Positions 26,332-34,908 of a DNA stretch of 64,000 bases are shown piece by piece. A program made the position numbers and the translations under genes. Positions within the stretch are counted from its first letter, which is position 1; the number at the start of each line of letters is the position of its first letter. The stretch is from Herbiconiux sp. L3-i23 (GTDB lineage: Bacteria > Actinomycetota > Actinomycetes > Actinomycetales > Microbacteriaceae). The stretch is from assembly GCF_023734115.1 (NCBI RefSeq), contig NZ_AP025737.1, forward strand, positions 2,046,001 through 2,110,000, read 5' to 3'. The notes below the pieces were generated by a model. The model did no database searches, was not told the DNA's origin, and saw nothing but the letters and a program-made list of their open reading frames with translations.

Positions 26332-27870
26332 ATGAAGCGACCGGCGGGATGGGCGGCTCTCGCCGGGTTCGCGTCGGCGGCCGCGGGTCTCGGTGCGTCG
26401 GAGCTGATCGCGGGGATCTTCGCGCCGAGCGCGAGTCCGCTCGTGTCGATCGGCACCTGGCTCATCGATCTCGCCCCGTCGTGGGCGAAGGAGACGATGA
26501 TCGCCCTGTTCGGCACGGGCGACAAGCCCGCCTTGATCGTCCTGCTCGTCGTCGCCGTGTCGGTGCTCGGGGCACTCGCCGGCATCCTGCAGCGCCGACG
26601 CCCGCCGTGGGGCGCTCTGGTGTTCGTGGCACTCGGAGTCGTGTCCCTCGTCGCCGCGCTGACGCGCCCGGAGAGCGGGATGCTCTCCAGCGTGCCGGCG
26701 GCGGCGGGGACGGTGCTCGCCGCGATCCTGCTCGACCGCCTCATCCGTCGGGTGCGCGACGGCCTCGACGCCGATCGGACGTCTGCGCGGCCCGAGGCGA
26801 CCCCGCGATCAGTCGGTGATCGTCGGAACTTTCTTCGACTCAGCGCGGTCGCCGGCACTGCCGGTCTCGTGGCGGTGGCAGGGGGTCAGTGGATCGGCTC
26901 GTCCGCGAGACGCGCCCGCGACCTCATCGCGGACGTGCGGCTGCCCGCCGCGACGAAGACCGCCGCGGCGCCGCCGTCCGGCGCGAGCTTCTCGATCGAC
27001 GGCCTGCCGCCCGTCATCACCCCCAACGACGACTTCTACCGCATCGACACCGCACTGGTCGTACCGGAGATCGATCCGGCCGACTGGTCGCTGCGGATCA
27101 CCGGCATGGTCGACGAGGAGGTCGAGATCACCTGGAACGAGCTGCTCGCTCTGCCCCTCGAGGAGTCGACGACCACCCTGCTGTGCGTGTCGAACGAGGT
27201 CGGCGGTGACCTGATCTCGACAGCGACCTGGCTCGGCTACCCGATACGGCACCTGCTCGAACGGGCGGGCCCCTCCCCCGACGCCGACATGGTGCTCTCG
27301 CGCAGCACCGACGGCTTCACGGCCGGCTCGCCCATCGACGCGCTCACCGACGACCGCAACGCCATCGTCGCCGTCGGGATGAATGGCGAGGCGCTCCCCG
27401 TCGAGCACGGTTTCCCGGCCCGACTCGTCGTGCCCGGCCTGTACGGCTACGTGTCGGCGACGAAATGGGTGGTCGAACTCGAAGTCACGCGCTACGACCG
27501 GGCGAGCGCGTATTGGACCGACCGTGGGTGGGGCGAGCGCGGGCCGGTGAAGCTGTCGAGCCGCATCGACGTCGTGTCCCCTGCCGCCGACGGAACCGTG
27601 ACGCTCGCGGGGTTCGCGTGGCAGCCCGGAACGGGTATCGAGACGGTCGAGGTGCAGATCGACGACGGCGACTGGCGGGCGGCGGAGCTGGCGGACGAGA
27701 TCAGCGTCGACACCTGGCGTCAGTGGCGGGCACTCGTCGAGGTCGAGCCGGGCAACCACGTTGCACGGGTGCGCGCCACATCGAAGACCGGCGAGGTGCA
27801 GACCGCCAAGGAGCAGGGCGTGCTCCCCGACGGAGCTACCGGACTCGACGCGCGGCGCTTCGCCCTCTGA
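26332..27870 (+). CDS. Membrane-tethered molybdopterin-dependent oxidoreductase (sulfite oxidase fold)
   Basis: A 512-residue protein. Residues 1-145 hold four hydrophobic segments; after a linker, another helix near 170-185 (FLRLSAVAGTAGLVAVAGG) follows RRNFLR, resembling a twin-arginine-like anchor. The catalytic part (about 215-400) is the SUOX domain with the molybdenum-ligating Cys285 in LLCVSNEVGG. A C-terminal Mo-co dimerisation domain follows (GTVTLAGFAWQPGTGIETVE). It should reduce or oxidise an S- or N-oxide substrate outside the membrane; true substrate unknown. No haem-binding partner gene is adjacent. Confidence 0.88.
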   Translation: MKRPAGWAALAGFASAAAGLGASELIAGIFAPSASPLVSIGTWLIDLAPSWAKETMIALFGTGDKPALIVLLVVAVSVLGALAGILQRRRPPWGALVFVALGVVSLVAALTRPESGMLSSVPAAAGTVLAAILLDRLIRRVRDGLDADRTSARPEATPRSVGDRRNFLRLSAVAGTAGLVAVAGGQWIGSSARRARDLIADVRLPAATKTAAAPPSGASFSIDGLPPVITPNDDFYRIDTALVVPEIDPADWSLRITGMVDEEVEITWNELLALPLEESTTTLLCVSNEVGGDLISTATWLGYPIRHLLERAGPSPDADMVLSRSTDGFTAGSPIDALTDDRNAIVAVGMNGEALPVEHGFPARLVVPGLYGYVSATKWVVELEVTRYDRASAYWTDRGWGERGPVKLSSRIDVVSPAADGTVTLAGFAWQPGTGIETVEVQIDDGDWRAAELADEISVDTWRQWRALVEVEPGNHVARVRATSKTGEVQTAKEQGVLPDGATGLDARRFAL

Positions 27871-27924
27871 CGACGCCGCCCGCCCGCACCACTCGATGCG
27901 AAGGGCCCGAACTGAGCGCCCGGC

Positions 27925-28131
27925 TCAGACTTCGGCGAGCCGCCGCATCAGGTCGGCGTCGGATTCGAGAATGCGTTCGATGCCCGCGGAGATCTCAGCC
28001 TTTCGGGTCTCCCGGCTGACGAGGAGTTCGGCGGCCTGAAGCAGCACTGCGTGCTTCGAGACGTGCCACTCTTCGGCGATCGTCGAGAGCTGAGCGTTGA
28101 GGTCTTCGGGCAGCCTCAATGTCATAGCCAT
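27925..28131 (-). CDS. Ribbon-helix-helix (CopG-like) protein
   Basis: A 68-residue protein whose first strand (MTLRLPEDLNAQL) and two helices (TIAEEWHVSKHAVLLQAAELL) fit the RHH DNA-binding fold used by antitoxins and small repressors. No toxin gene is next to it: upstream is clpX on the same strand, downstream is a convergent gene. The start could be ATG 28131 or the second ATG at 28125; a TAGCTT box six bases upstream suggests a leaderless mRNA. Confidence 0.72.
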   Translation of the reverse strand: MAMTLRLPEDLNAQLSTIAEEWHVSKHAVLLQAAELLVSRETRKAEISAGIERILESDADLMRRLAEV

Positions 28132-28156
28132 TGGGCAAAGCTAACACGACACGCCG

Positions 28157-28180
28157 AAGCGCCCCACGAGTGGGATGCTT
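28157..28180 (-). terminator. Probable clpX terminator
   Basis: On the minus strand AAGCATCCCAC pairs with GTGGGGCGCTT across a short loop (one mismatch, one wobble), 13 bp after the clpX stop and upstream of the RHH gene. Confidence 0.45.
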
Positions 28181-28193
28181 TCTCAGCGACGGA

Positions 28194-29471
28194 TCAGGCG
28201 CTCTTCTCGGCCCGCATCGGCTTGCGGGGCACGATGGTCGGCGCCGCGTTCTCGGCGACGGCCTCACGGGTGATGACCACCCGGCCGACCTCGTCGCTCG
28301 ACGGGACCTCGAACATGATCGGCCCCAGCACCTCTTCGAGGATCGCCCGGAGTCCGCGCGCTCCCGTCTGACGCAGCACGGCGAGATCGGCGATCGCCTC
28401 GAGCGCACCGCGGTCGAACTCGAGCTCGACGCCGTCGATCTCGAACATCTTCTGGTACTGGCGCACGAGGGCGTTACGGGGCTCGGTGAGGATCTGCATC
28501 AGCGCGTGCTGATCGAGCGGCGTCACGGTCGTGACCACGGGCAGTCGGCCGATGAACTCGGGGATGAGACCGAACTTGTGCAGGTCTTCGGGGAGGACCT
28601 CGCTGAAGAGGTTCATCTCGTCGCCCTTGCTGTGCAGAGGGGCGCCGAAGCCGATGCCCTTCTTGCCTGCGCGGTTGGAGATGATGTCCTCGAGTCCCGC
28701 GAACGCACCGGCCACGATGAACAGCACGTTCGTGGTGTCGATCTGGATGAACTCCTGATGCGGGTGCTTGCGACCGCCCTGCGGCGGCACCGAGGCGACG
28801 GTGCCTTCGAGGATCTTCAGCAGCGCCTGCTGCACGCCCTCGCCCGAGACGTCGCGCGTGATCGACGGGTTCTCGGCCTTACGGGCGATCTTGTCGACCT
28901 CGTCGATGTAGATGATGCCGGTCTCGGCGCGCTTCACGTCGTAGTCGGCGGCCTGGATGAGCTTGAGGAGGATGTTCTCGACGTCTTCGCCGACGTAGCC
29001 CGCCTCGGTCAGCGCGGTCGCATCGGCGACGGCGAAGGGCACGTTGAGGCGCTTGGCGAGAGTCTGCGCGAGGTAGGTCTTGCCGCACCCGGTCGGACCG
29101 ATGAGCAGGATGTTGCTCTTGGCGATCTCGACGTCGTCGGCGAGGGCCTCGGCCGGCGTCAGCGTCTGACGCGAGCGGATGCGCTTGTAGTGGTTGTAGA
29201 CGGCCACCGACAGCGAGCGCTTGGCCTGCTCCTGACCGATGACGTACTCCTCGAGGAAGGAGTAGATCTCTTTCGGCTTCGGCAGGTCGAACTCGCTGCT
29301 CGTCTCTTCGCCGGCTTCGGCGAGACGTTCTTCGATGATCTCGTTGCACAGCTCGACGCACTCGTCGCAGATGTACACGCCGGGGCCCGCGATGAGCTGT
29401 TGAACCTGCTTCTGGCTCTTCCCGCAGAAAGAGCACTTGAGCAGGTCTGCGCTCTCACCGATTCGCGCCAT
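28194..29471 (-). CDS. clpX: ATP-dependent Clp protease ATP-binding subunit ClpX
   Basis: A 425-residue AAA+ unfoldase that feeds tagged proteins to ClpP. It has the N-terminal zinc-binding domain (Cys13, Cys16, Cys35, Cys38 in CSFCGKS and CDEC), Walker A GPTGCGKT (125-132), Walker B IIYIDE (186-191) and the pore/RKH-type C-terminal features. The start at 29471 has a GGAGGGG site. It lies downstream of clpP1-clpP2 with a ridA gene and a terminator between, so it probably has its own promoter. Confidence 0.97.
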   Translation of the reverse strand: MARIGESADLLKCSFCGKSQKQVQQLIAGPGVYICDECVELCNEIIEERLAEAGEETSSEFDLPKPKEIYSFLEEYVIGQEQAKRSLSVAVYNHYKRIRSRQTLTPAEALADDVEIAKSNILLIGPTGCGKTYLAQTLAKRLNVPFAVADATALTEAGYVGEDVENILLKLIQAADYDVKRAETGIIYIDEVDKIARKAENPSITRDVSGEGVQQALLKILEGTVASVPPQGGRKHPHQEFIQIDTTNVLFIVAGAFAGLEDIISNRAGKKGIGFGAPLHSKGDEMNLFSEVLPEDLHKFGLIPEFIGRLPVVTTVTPLDQHALMQILTEPRNALVRQYQKMFEIDGVELEFDRGALEAIADLAVLRQTGARGLRAILEEVLGPIMFEVPSSDEVGRVVITREAVAENAAPTIVPRKPMRAEKSA

Positions 29472-29582
29472 CCCGTACCCCTCCCGGTGCTCCGTCTTCA
29501 CGGAGCCGTTGCCGTGGCAAAGAGCCTAACCCGCACTGGCGACATCAGGTGCTAACGAGGCGGATCGGAGCGTCGATCGACG

Positions 29583-29972
29583 TCATGCGTCGCGGCGGAC
29601 CGCCATCGCGTCGACGGCGACGAGCACACCCGGCAGGTCGACGCCCATGATGGTGCGCACCGGGAACGGGGTGCCGAAGCGGCGCGCCCACACCTCGTTG
29701 CAGCCGGCGAAGTCGCGGTCGAGGTGCTGCACCAGCAGGGTCGTCTTGACCACGTCGGCGAGGCTCAACCCGAACTCGGCGAGCGCGGTCTCGACGTTGT
29801 CGAGCGCCTGCTCGGTCTGCGCGACGATGCCCTCGGGGATCGGACCCTCGGCCGTGAACGGCCCGAAGCCCGAGGTGTAGACCGTGTCACCGACCCGGAC
29901 GACGTGACTGTACGCGCCGCGCGGCGCGGCGAGAGCGGCGGAGTCGACGATGCGGATTTCGTCGGGCGACAT
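29583..29972 (-). CDS. RidA/YjgF-family protein
   Basis: A 129-residue protein of the Rid superfamily (GAYSHVVRVGDTVYTSGFGP at the start; PFPVRTIMGVDLPGVLVAVDAMAV at the end). The arginine of PVRTIMGV is the position that binds substrate carboxylates in active RidA enzymes, which hydrolyse reactive enamine/imine intermediates from PLP enzymes. The start has a strong GAGGAGG site. It separates clpP2 from clpX. Confidence 0.88.
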   Translation of the reverse strand: MSPDEIRIVDSAALAAPRGAYSHVVRVGDTVYTSGFGPFTAEGPIPEGIVAQTEQALDNVETALAEFGLSLADVVKTTLLVQHLDRDFAGCNEVWARRFGTPFPVRTIMGVDLPGVLVAVDAMAVRRDA

Positions 29973-29996
29973 TGGTTCCTCCTCGGGGACGAGAAG

Positions 29997-30024
29997 AAGG
30001 GCCGCCGGTCTCCCGACGGCCCTT
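29997..30024 (-). terminator. Terminator of the clpP1-clpP2 operon
   Basis: AAGGGCCG (29997-30004) and CGGCCCTT (30017-30024) pair perfectly, with partial extension into the 12-nt loop; on the minus strand the stem is followed by CTTCTTCTC. It lies 15 bp after the clpP2 stop. Confidence 0.75.
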
Positions 30025-30038
30025 CCGGCGCCCGCTCG

Positions 30039-30707
30039 TTACTTGACGAGTGCGGGCAGGTTCTTGCGGCTGGTGAGCACCTGGTCGATGAGGCCGTACT
30101 CGAGCGCCTCGCTCGCCGACAGGATCTTGTCGCGGTCGATGTCCTTATTCACCTGCTCGATGCTGCGGTTCGAGTGACGCGACAGCGTCTCCTCGAGCCA
30201 CTCGCGCATGCGCATGATCTCGCGGGCCTGGATCTCGATGTCGGACGCCTGACCGCGGCCGGCGTCACCGGTGGCGGGCTGGTGGATGAGGATGCGGGCG
30301 TTCGGCAGCGCGAGACGCTTGCCGGGGGTTCCCGCGGCCATCAGCACCGCGGCGGCCGACGCGGCCTGGCCGAGCACGACCGTCTGGATGTGCGGACGGA
30401 TGTACTGCATCGTGTCGTAGATCGCCGTCATCGCGGTGAACGAGCCACCGGGCGAGTTGATGTACATCACGATGTCGCGGTCGGGGTCCTGGCTCTCGAG
30501 CACGAGGAGCTGCGCCATGATGTCGTCGGCCGACGCGTCGTCGACCTGGACGCCGAGGAAGATGATGCGGTCCTCGAAGAGCTTGGCGTAGGGGTCCTGA
30601 CGCTTGTAGCCGTAGGCGGTGCGCTCTTCGAAGCTCGGCAGGATGTAACGCGACGAGGGCGCCTCACCCTGACCGAACGCGGTGCCACCGAAGTCGTAGT
30701 TCGTCAT
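30039..30707 (-). CDS. clpP2: ATP-dependent Clp protease proteolytic subunit ClpP2
   Basis: A 222-residue serine protease subunit. Catalytic Ser117 is in [10 protein letters not shown], His142 in LIHQP and Asp near 189 (NKDIDRDK). The longer N-terminus (about 40 residues before the core) is typical of ClpP2 in actinobacteria, where ClpP1 and ClpP2 form a mixed tetradecamer and are usually essential. It is 37 bp downstream of clpP1. Confidence 0.95.
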   Translation of the reverse strand: MTNYDFGGTAFGQGEAPSSRYILPSFEERTAYGYKRQDPYAKLFEDRIIFLGVQVDDASADDIMAQLLVLESQDPDRDIVMYINSPGGSFTAMTAIYDTMQYIRPHIQTVVLGQAASAAAVLMAAGTPGKRLALPNARILIHQPATGDAGRGQASDIEIQAREIMRMREWLEETLSRHSNRSIEQVNKDIDRDKILSASEALEYGLIDQVLTSRKNLPALVK

Positions 30708-30744
30708 TTCGTGTAGTTCTTCCGTTTCTGCTCGGGAGGCCTGA

Positions 30745-31350
30745 TCAGAGCTCGCCCTTGGTGGAGGGCTCGAGCGTTCCGCCGCCGCCGGTGACGTCGC
30801 TGGCCGACTCGCGGATGTGGTCGACGAACCCGTACTCGAGGGCTTCCTGCGCGCTGAACCAGCGGTCGCGGTCGCCGTCGGCGTTGATCTGCTCGACGCT
30901 CTTGCCGGTCTGCGACGCGGTGATCTCGGCGAGACGCTTCTTCATGTCGAGGATGAGCTGCGCCTGGGTCTGGATGTCGCTCGCGGTGCCGCCGAAGCCG
31001 CCGTGCGGCTGGTGCAGCAGCACGCGGGCGTTGGGCGTGATGTAGCGCTTGCCCTTGGTGCCCGCGGTGAGCAGCAGCTGACCCATCGACGCGGCCATGC
31101 CGATGCCGACGGTCACGATGTCGTTGGGCACGAACTGCATGGTGTCGTAGATCGCCATGCCGGCCGTGATCGAGCCGCCGGGCGAGTTGATGTAGAGGTA
31201 GATGTCCTTCTCGGCATCTTCCGCGGCGAGCAGCAGGAGCTTGGCCGCGATCTCGTTCGCGTTGTCGTCGCGCACCTCGGATCCGAGCCAGATGATGCGG
31301 TCGCGGAGAAGGCGGTCGAAGACACTCTGCTGCATGACGGGTTCGGCCAT
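30745..31350 (-). CDS. clpP1: ATP-dependent Clp protease proteolytic subunit ClpP1
   Basis: A 201-residue ClpP with Ser88 ([10 protein letters not shown]), His113 (LLHQPHGG) and the D-x-x-x-x-D-R region near 170. It is the first gene of the clpP1-clpP2 operon, with an AAGGAG ribosome-binding site. In most relatives tig is directly upstream; here a 3.5-kb insertion of plus-strand genes separates them. Confidence 0.95.
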   Translation of the reverse strand: MAEPVMQQSVFDRLLRDRIIWLGSEVRDDNANEIAAKLLLLAAEDAEKDIYLYINSPGGSITAGMAIYDTMQFVPNDIVTVGIGMAASMGQLLLTAGTKGKRYITPNARVLLHQPHGGFGGTASDIQTQAQLILDMKKRLAEITASQTGKSVEQINADGDRDRWFSAQEALEYGFVDHIRESASDVTGGGGTLEPSTKGEL

Positions 31351-31459
31351 TGGTGTGACTCCTTGTCGTTTACGTCCTCACGAATCTATCGAAGTGAACA
31401 GGGGCGGATGTCGCTGTTCGCCGTGGGCGTCAGCCGCGGATGGGACCCGTGGCTCGGGT

Positions 31460-31487
31460 GCATCCAATCACCGCATCCGTCCGGAAG
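31460..31487 (+). promoter_or_regulatory. Candidate ECF sigma promoter of the DUF4397-sortase operon
   Basis: GCATCC at 31460-31465 and CGGAAG at 31482-31487 (16-base spacer) resemble the CCATCC / CCGAAT elements reported for SigK-type sigma factors. A second GCATCC is at 31473. It lies 49-76 bp before the first gene of an operon that encodes an ECF sigma factor and an RskA-like anti-sigma, so autoregulation is plausible. Confidence 0.4.
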
Positions 31488-31535
31488 TGAGGTCGAGAGG
31501 CACCCGCCTCGGGGCCTCACGAGAGGAACGAAACG

Positions 31536-32360
31536 ATGAAGAAGACGACCATCGGCATCGTCGCCATAGGTCTCGCATCCGGCGTCGCCGCCGTCGCCGC
31601 GGCTCCGGCCGCCGCCATCTCGGACAGCACCGCCGACCTCGCCGTGCTGCACGCCATCCCGGACACCCCGGTCGATGTCTGGGTAGACGAGGAGCTCACG
31701 CTCGACGACTTCGCGCCCGGTGATCTCGCAGGCCCCCTCGATCTGCCTGCGGGGAGCTACAGCATCGTCATCACGGCACCGGACGCCACCGACACGACTG
31801 CTCCCGTGCTCGGCCCGCTCGATGTGGAGCTCGCGGCCGGCACCAGTTACACCGCCGCGGCGCATCTCGACGAGGCCGGGGAACCGACCGTGACCGTCTT
31901 CACCAACGACATCTCGACCACCGCACCGTCCGAGGGGCGGCTCACCGTGCGACACGTCGCGGCCGCACCGGCCGTCGACGTCCTGGCGGGAGGAACCGCC
32001 GTCGTGTCGGGTCTCACGAACCCGAACGAGGCGATCCTGAACCTGCCGGCGGGCACGGTGAACGCATCCGTCGCGCTCGCGGGCACGACCGACCCCGTGA
32101 TCGGCCCGGCCGATGTGACGGTGGCGGAGGGCGCGAACACCATCGTCTACGCGTGGGGCAGCGCCGAGGGCGGCAACCTGGCGCTCGCACTGCAGACCAT
32201 CGACGGACTCCACGGATCGCCCGACGGGGTGAACACCGGCGAGGCGGGGCTCGCAGCCGAGCAGCCGGTCCCGGTGCTGCCGATCATCGCGGCAGGTGCG
32301 GTGCTCGTCGCCGCCGTCGGCCTGGCGTTCGCGCGGCGGCACGCGACCGCGCGCCGCTGA
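31536..32360 (+). CDS. Secreted, C-terminally anchored DUF4397 protein
   Basis: A 274-residue protein with a signal peptide (MKKTTIGIVAIG, cleavage probably after AAPAAA), two DUF4397 beta domains (about 33-130 and 130-220: LAVLHAIPDTPVDVWVDEE and LTVRHVAAAPAVDVLAGG) and a C-terminal membrane helix followed by ARRHATARR. This is the layout of a cell-wall sorted protein, but no clear LPXTG or LAXTG precedes the helix (the region reads PVPVLPII). A GAGAGGAACG site precedes ATG 31536. It is probably the surface product of the operon. Confidence 0.82.
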   Translation: MKKTTIGIVAIGLASGVAAVAAAPAAAISDSTADLAVLHAIPDTPVDVWVDEELTLDDFAPGDLAGPLDLPAGSYSIVITAPDATDTTAPVLGPLDVELAAGTSYTAAAHLDEAGEPTVTVFTNDISTTAPSEGRLTVRHVAAAPAVDVLAGGTAVVSGLTNPNEAILNLPAGTVNASVALAGTTDPVIGPADVTVAEGANTIVYAWGSAEGGNLALALQTIDGLHGSPDGVNTGEAGLAAEQPVPVLPIIAAGAVLVAAVGLAFARRHATARR

Positions 32361-32362
32361 CC

Positions 32363-33022
32363 GTGCACCGTAGCCGACCACTCGTCGCGGCCGCCCTCGT
32401 CGTGGCCGCGGCGGCCGGGAGCGCCTCCTGCAGCGCTCCCGGTTCCGATCCTGCGGCGGTCCCCCGGCCGATGTCACCGGCCGGGGGGCCGTCGCAGCAG
32501 GAATCGCAGATCCGCAGGGCTGCCGTCGACCCCGAGGTCCGATCCGCCGCGCTGCCGCCGGTCGCGCCGGAGCCTGCTCCCCCGGCACGCGTCGCGCTGC
32601 CGTCGGTGGGCGTCGACGTCCCGATCGTCCCCACCGGGGTGCGCGCGGACGGCGGCATGGAGATCCCCGACGACCCATCGGTCGCCGGCTGGTACCGGTG
32701 GAGCGCCGCGCCCGGCGGGCCGGCGGGCAACACCGTGGTCGCGGCGCACGTCGACTCGCTGCGCTTCGGCCTCGGCCCGTTCGTCGCCCTGCGCGACGTC
32801 GCGGTGGGCGCGACCGTCACCGTCACGACCGCGGACGGTGCGGCGCACGACTACCTGGTCGAGTCGGTGACCCACGTCCCGAAAGCCGACCTCGCCTCCC
32901 TCGACGTGTTCGATCGGACGGGGCCGCCGACTCTCGCCCTGATCACCTGCGGGGGTGGTTTCGACGAGGTGACGAGGACATACTCGGACAACGTCGTCGT
33001 GCTGGCGACGGAGGCGACATGA
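32363..33022 (+). CDS. Class F-like sortase, lipoprotein type
   Basis: A 219-residue transpeptidase. After an N-terminal hydrophobic segment with a lipobox-like GSASC, a Pro/Ala-rich linker leads to the sortase barrel (VALPSVGVDVPIVPTGV). The catalytic His is in VVAAHVDS, the Cys in LALITCGGG and the Arg in EVTRTYSDNVVV. Its GTG start is 2 bp after the DUF4397 stop, which suggests that protein is its substrate or partner; the anchoring motif used is unknown. Confidence 0.85.
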   Translation: MHRSRPLVAAALVVAAAAGSASCSAPGSDPAAVPRPMSPAGGPSQQESQIRRAAVDPEVRSAALPPVAPEPAPPARVALPSVGVDVPIVPTGVRADGGMEIPDDPSVAGWYRWSAAPGGPAGNTVVAAHVDSLRFGLGPFVALRDVAVGATVTVTTADGAAHDYLVESVTHVPKADLASLDVFDRTGPPTLALITCGGGFDEVTRTYSDNVVVLATEAT

Positions 33023-33600
33023 CCGATTCCGACGGCACCGTCCGGCCCGATGACGAGGCGGACGACACCCGCCTGCTCGAAGCACGTTTCGTGGCGGGCG
33101 ACGAGCGCGCCGTCGCCGCGGCCTACGCGAGGTGGGGAGCGCTCGTCTACACCCTCGCGCTGCGCTCGCTCGGCGACGTCGGCGATGCGGAAGACGTGAC
33201 CCAGAAGACCTTCGTAGCCGCGTGGACGGGGCGCGACCGTTTCCATCCCGAGCGGGGCCCGCTGCCCGCGTGGCTCGTGGGTATCGCCCGCAAGAAGATC
33301 GCCGATACCCACGAAGCCAGGTCGCACGTGCGCAGACTGCATGAACGCGCGGTGGCGAGCGGCTTGTTCGATGCGGAGTCCTACGATGTCGACATCGCCG
33401 ACCGACTGATGATGGCCGATGAGATCGCGCACCTCGAGCCCGATGCCCAGCGCGTCATCCGGCTCGCGTTCTTCGACGGCCTGACGCACGTGCAGATCGC
33501 CGAGCGCACCGCACTCCCCCTCGGCAGTGTGAAGAGCTTGATCCGCCGAAGTCTGCAGCGACTGCGGAAGCGTTTGGAGGCGAGCCATGTCGGCCAGTGA
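33019..33600 (+). CDS. ECF-type RNA polymerase sigma factor
   Basis: A 193-residue sigma-70 family protein with region 2 (LVYTLALRSLGDVGDAEDVT, QKTFVAAW) and region 4 (DAQRVIRLAFFDGLTHVQIA, then SVKSLIRRSLQRLRKRL). It overlaps the sortase stop by 4 bp and the anti-sigma start by 14 bp. With the RskA-like partner it resembles the SigK group that controls secreted surface proteins in mycobacteria. Confidence 0.92.
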   Translation: MTDSDGTVRPDDEADDTRLLEARFVAGDERAVAAAYARWGALVYTLALRSLGDVGDAEDVTQKTFVAAWTGRDRFHPERGPLPAWLVGIARKKIADTHEARSHVRRLHERAVASGLFDAESYDVDIADRLMMADEIAHLEPDAQRVIRLAFFDGLTHVQIAERTALPLGSVKSLIRRSLQRLRKRLEASHVGQ

Positions 33601-34321
33601 CCGTCCCCCGCACGTCGACCCCGAAGCGCTCGCGCTCATGGCGCTCGGCGAGGACACCGATGCCCGAATTCGCGACCATCTCGCCGGATGCCCCGAGTGC
33701 CAGGATGAGCTCGAAGAACTGCGCGCCACCGTCGCCGTCGGGCGCGCCGGCCTCGGCGACGAACGCCTGGCCGAACCGGCGCCCCGGGTGTGGTCGGCGA
33801 TCGCCGACGAGCTCGGCCTCGACCGCGATGTCTCCCCCACGACGACGACACCGGCGTCCGCGTCGGGCCCGCCGGACGTGGTTCCGCGACGCCGGATCGG
33901 TCGCCGCGCTGCGGTCGCCGTCATCGCGACGACGCTCGCCGCGGCAGGCGTGGTCACCGCCGTGGTCGTCGCCGTGCAGGCGACGCGACCGACCGTCGTG
34001 GCCTCGGCCGCGCTGGAGCCGCTCCCCGACTGGCTGGGCGCCGAGGGCGAGGCCGTCGTCGAGGAGTCGCCGGATGGGGCGAGGGATGTCCGCGTCACGC
34101 TCGACGCGTCGGACGGCGACGGCTACCGCGAAGTGTGGCTGCTGACGCGCGATGCGACCGCGCTCGTGAGCCTCGGCGTGCTCGACGGGTCGACCGGCCG
34201 CTTCACCATCCCGGCCGACGTCGACCTCGGCGAGTATCCGATCATCGACGTGTCGCAGGAGCCTGCCGACGGCGACCCGACCCACTCGGGCGACTCCATC
34301 GTGCGCGGCCTCCTCGGCTGA
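33587..34321 (+). CDS. Anti-sigma factor, zinc-binding N-terminus and RskA-like extracytoplasmic domain
   Basis: A 244-residue single-pass protein. The cytoplasmic part carries the anti-sigma zinc motif His-x3-Cys-x2-Cys (RDHLAGCPECQDEL, near residues 31-38). A membrane helix lies at about 104-128 (AVAVIATTLAAAGVVTAVVV). The outer domain (GYREVWLLTRDATALVSLGV, then GRFTIPADVDLGEYPIIDVS) matches the RskA fold. It should hold the upstream sigma factor inactive until a surface signal triggers proteolysis; the signal is unknown. Confidence 0.9.
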   Translation: MSASDRPPHVDPEALALMALGEDTDARIRDHLAGCPECQDELEELRATVAVGRAGLGDERLAEPAPRVWSAIADELGLDRDVSPTTTTPASASGPPDVVPRRRIGRRAAVAVIATTLAAAGVVTAVVVAVQATRPTVVASAALEPLPDWLGAEGEAVVEESPDGARDVRVTLDASDGDGYREVWLLTRDATALVSLGVLDGSTGRFTIPADVDLGEYPIIDVSQEPADGDPTHSGDSIVRGLLG

Positions 34322-34356
34322 CCTGTCCGACCGCCGGTCCCACGAAGCCGAGTGCC

Positions 34357-34442
34357 GGACCGAATGCAGGAGAAATTGCTCGAGAACCCCCGCAAAGGCC
34401 CCTTTCTCGGCCCGTCTCGAGAAAATCTCCTGCATTCGGTCC
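34357..34442. repeat. 86-bp palindromic element
   Basis: Perfect 17-bp terminal inverted repeats GGACCGAATGCAGGAGA (34357-34373) and TCTCCTGCATTCGGTCC (34426-34442), with an inner pair CTCGAGA / TCTCGAG. It lies between the anti-sigma gene and a small membrane-protein gene. It could serve as a terminator, but the size suggests a miniature repeat element. Confidence 0.75.
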
Positions 34443-34503
34443 GCCACCGGATCGCGGAGATGGGAGGCCGTCTCCGCCGCGGTTCGCGTGCCATGCTGAC
34501 GGC

Positions 34504-34815
34504 ATGGCGACTCCGGGACCCGATTCACGAAACGTCGACGCTCACTCCGGTTGGCTGCGCGCGGTCCTCATCGCCGGCGCGATGATCGCGCTGATCGGCG
34601 TTCTGCTGTTCATCTGGGACGCGAGCCAGCCGCGCAGCTTCGGATGGTTCGCGTATGCGCCGCTCCAGACTTCGACCCTCCCGCCGACCGGATCATTCGG
34701 GCCGTTCGGTCCGTCTGTCGCCGCGGCATGGGGCGGGCTGCTCACCGGCCTGGGCTTCGTGCTGATCGCGTTCTGGGCCGGAGCGACGGTGGGCCGCCGC
34801 CTGCAGCAGCCCTGA
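34504..34815 (+). CDS. Small two-helix membrane protein
   Basis: A 103-residue protein with helices at about 20-39 (AVLIAGAMIALIGVLLFIW) and 74-95 (AAWGGLLTGLGFVLIAFWAG) joined by a Pro/Phe-rich loop (SFGWFAYAPLQTSTLPPTGS). No family recognised; similar small membrane proteins are common in Microbacteriaceae. A CATGCT box six bases before ATG 34504 might indicate a leaderless mRNA. Confidence 0.65.
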   Translation: MATPGPDSRNVDAHSGWLRAVLIAGAMIALIGVLLFIWDASQPRSFGWFAYAPLQTSTLPPTGSFGPFGPSVAAAWGGLLTGLGFVLIAFWAGATVGRRLQQP

Positions 34816-34857
34816 CGAGCCCGCCGCACCGCCGCGAAGCCCCCTCGGGGCAGGGAC

Positions 34858-34895
34858 GACGAAGGCCCCCGCTCACTCGAGCGGGGGCCTTCGTC
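34858..34895. terminator. Bidirectional intrinsic terminator
   Basis: GACGAAGGCCCCCGCTC (34858-34874) pairs perfectly over 17 bp with GAGCGGGGGCCTTCGTC (34879-34895) around loop ACTC. It lies between the convergent small membrane-protein gene and tig. Confidence 0.88.
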
Positions 34896-34908
34896 TGTCA
34901 CGCGACGA

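Noticed and set aside
31536-32360. LPXTG sorting signal on the DUF4397 protein
   Set aside because: The C-terminal helix and basic tail are present but no LPXTG or LAXTG precedes them; only PVPVLPII is seen.
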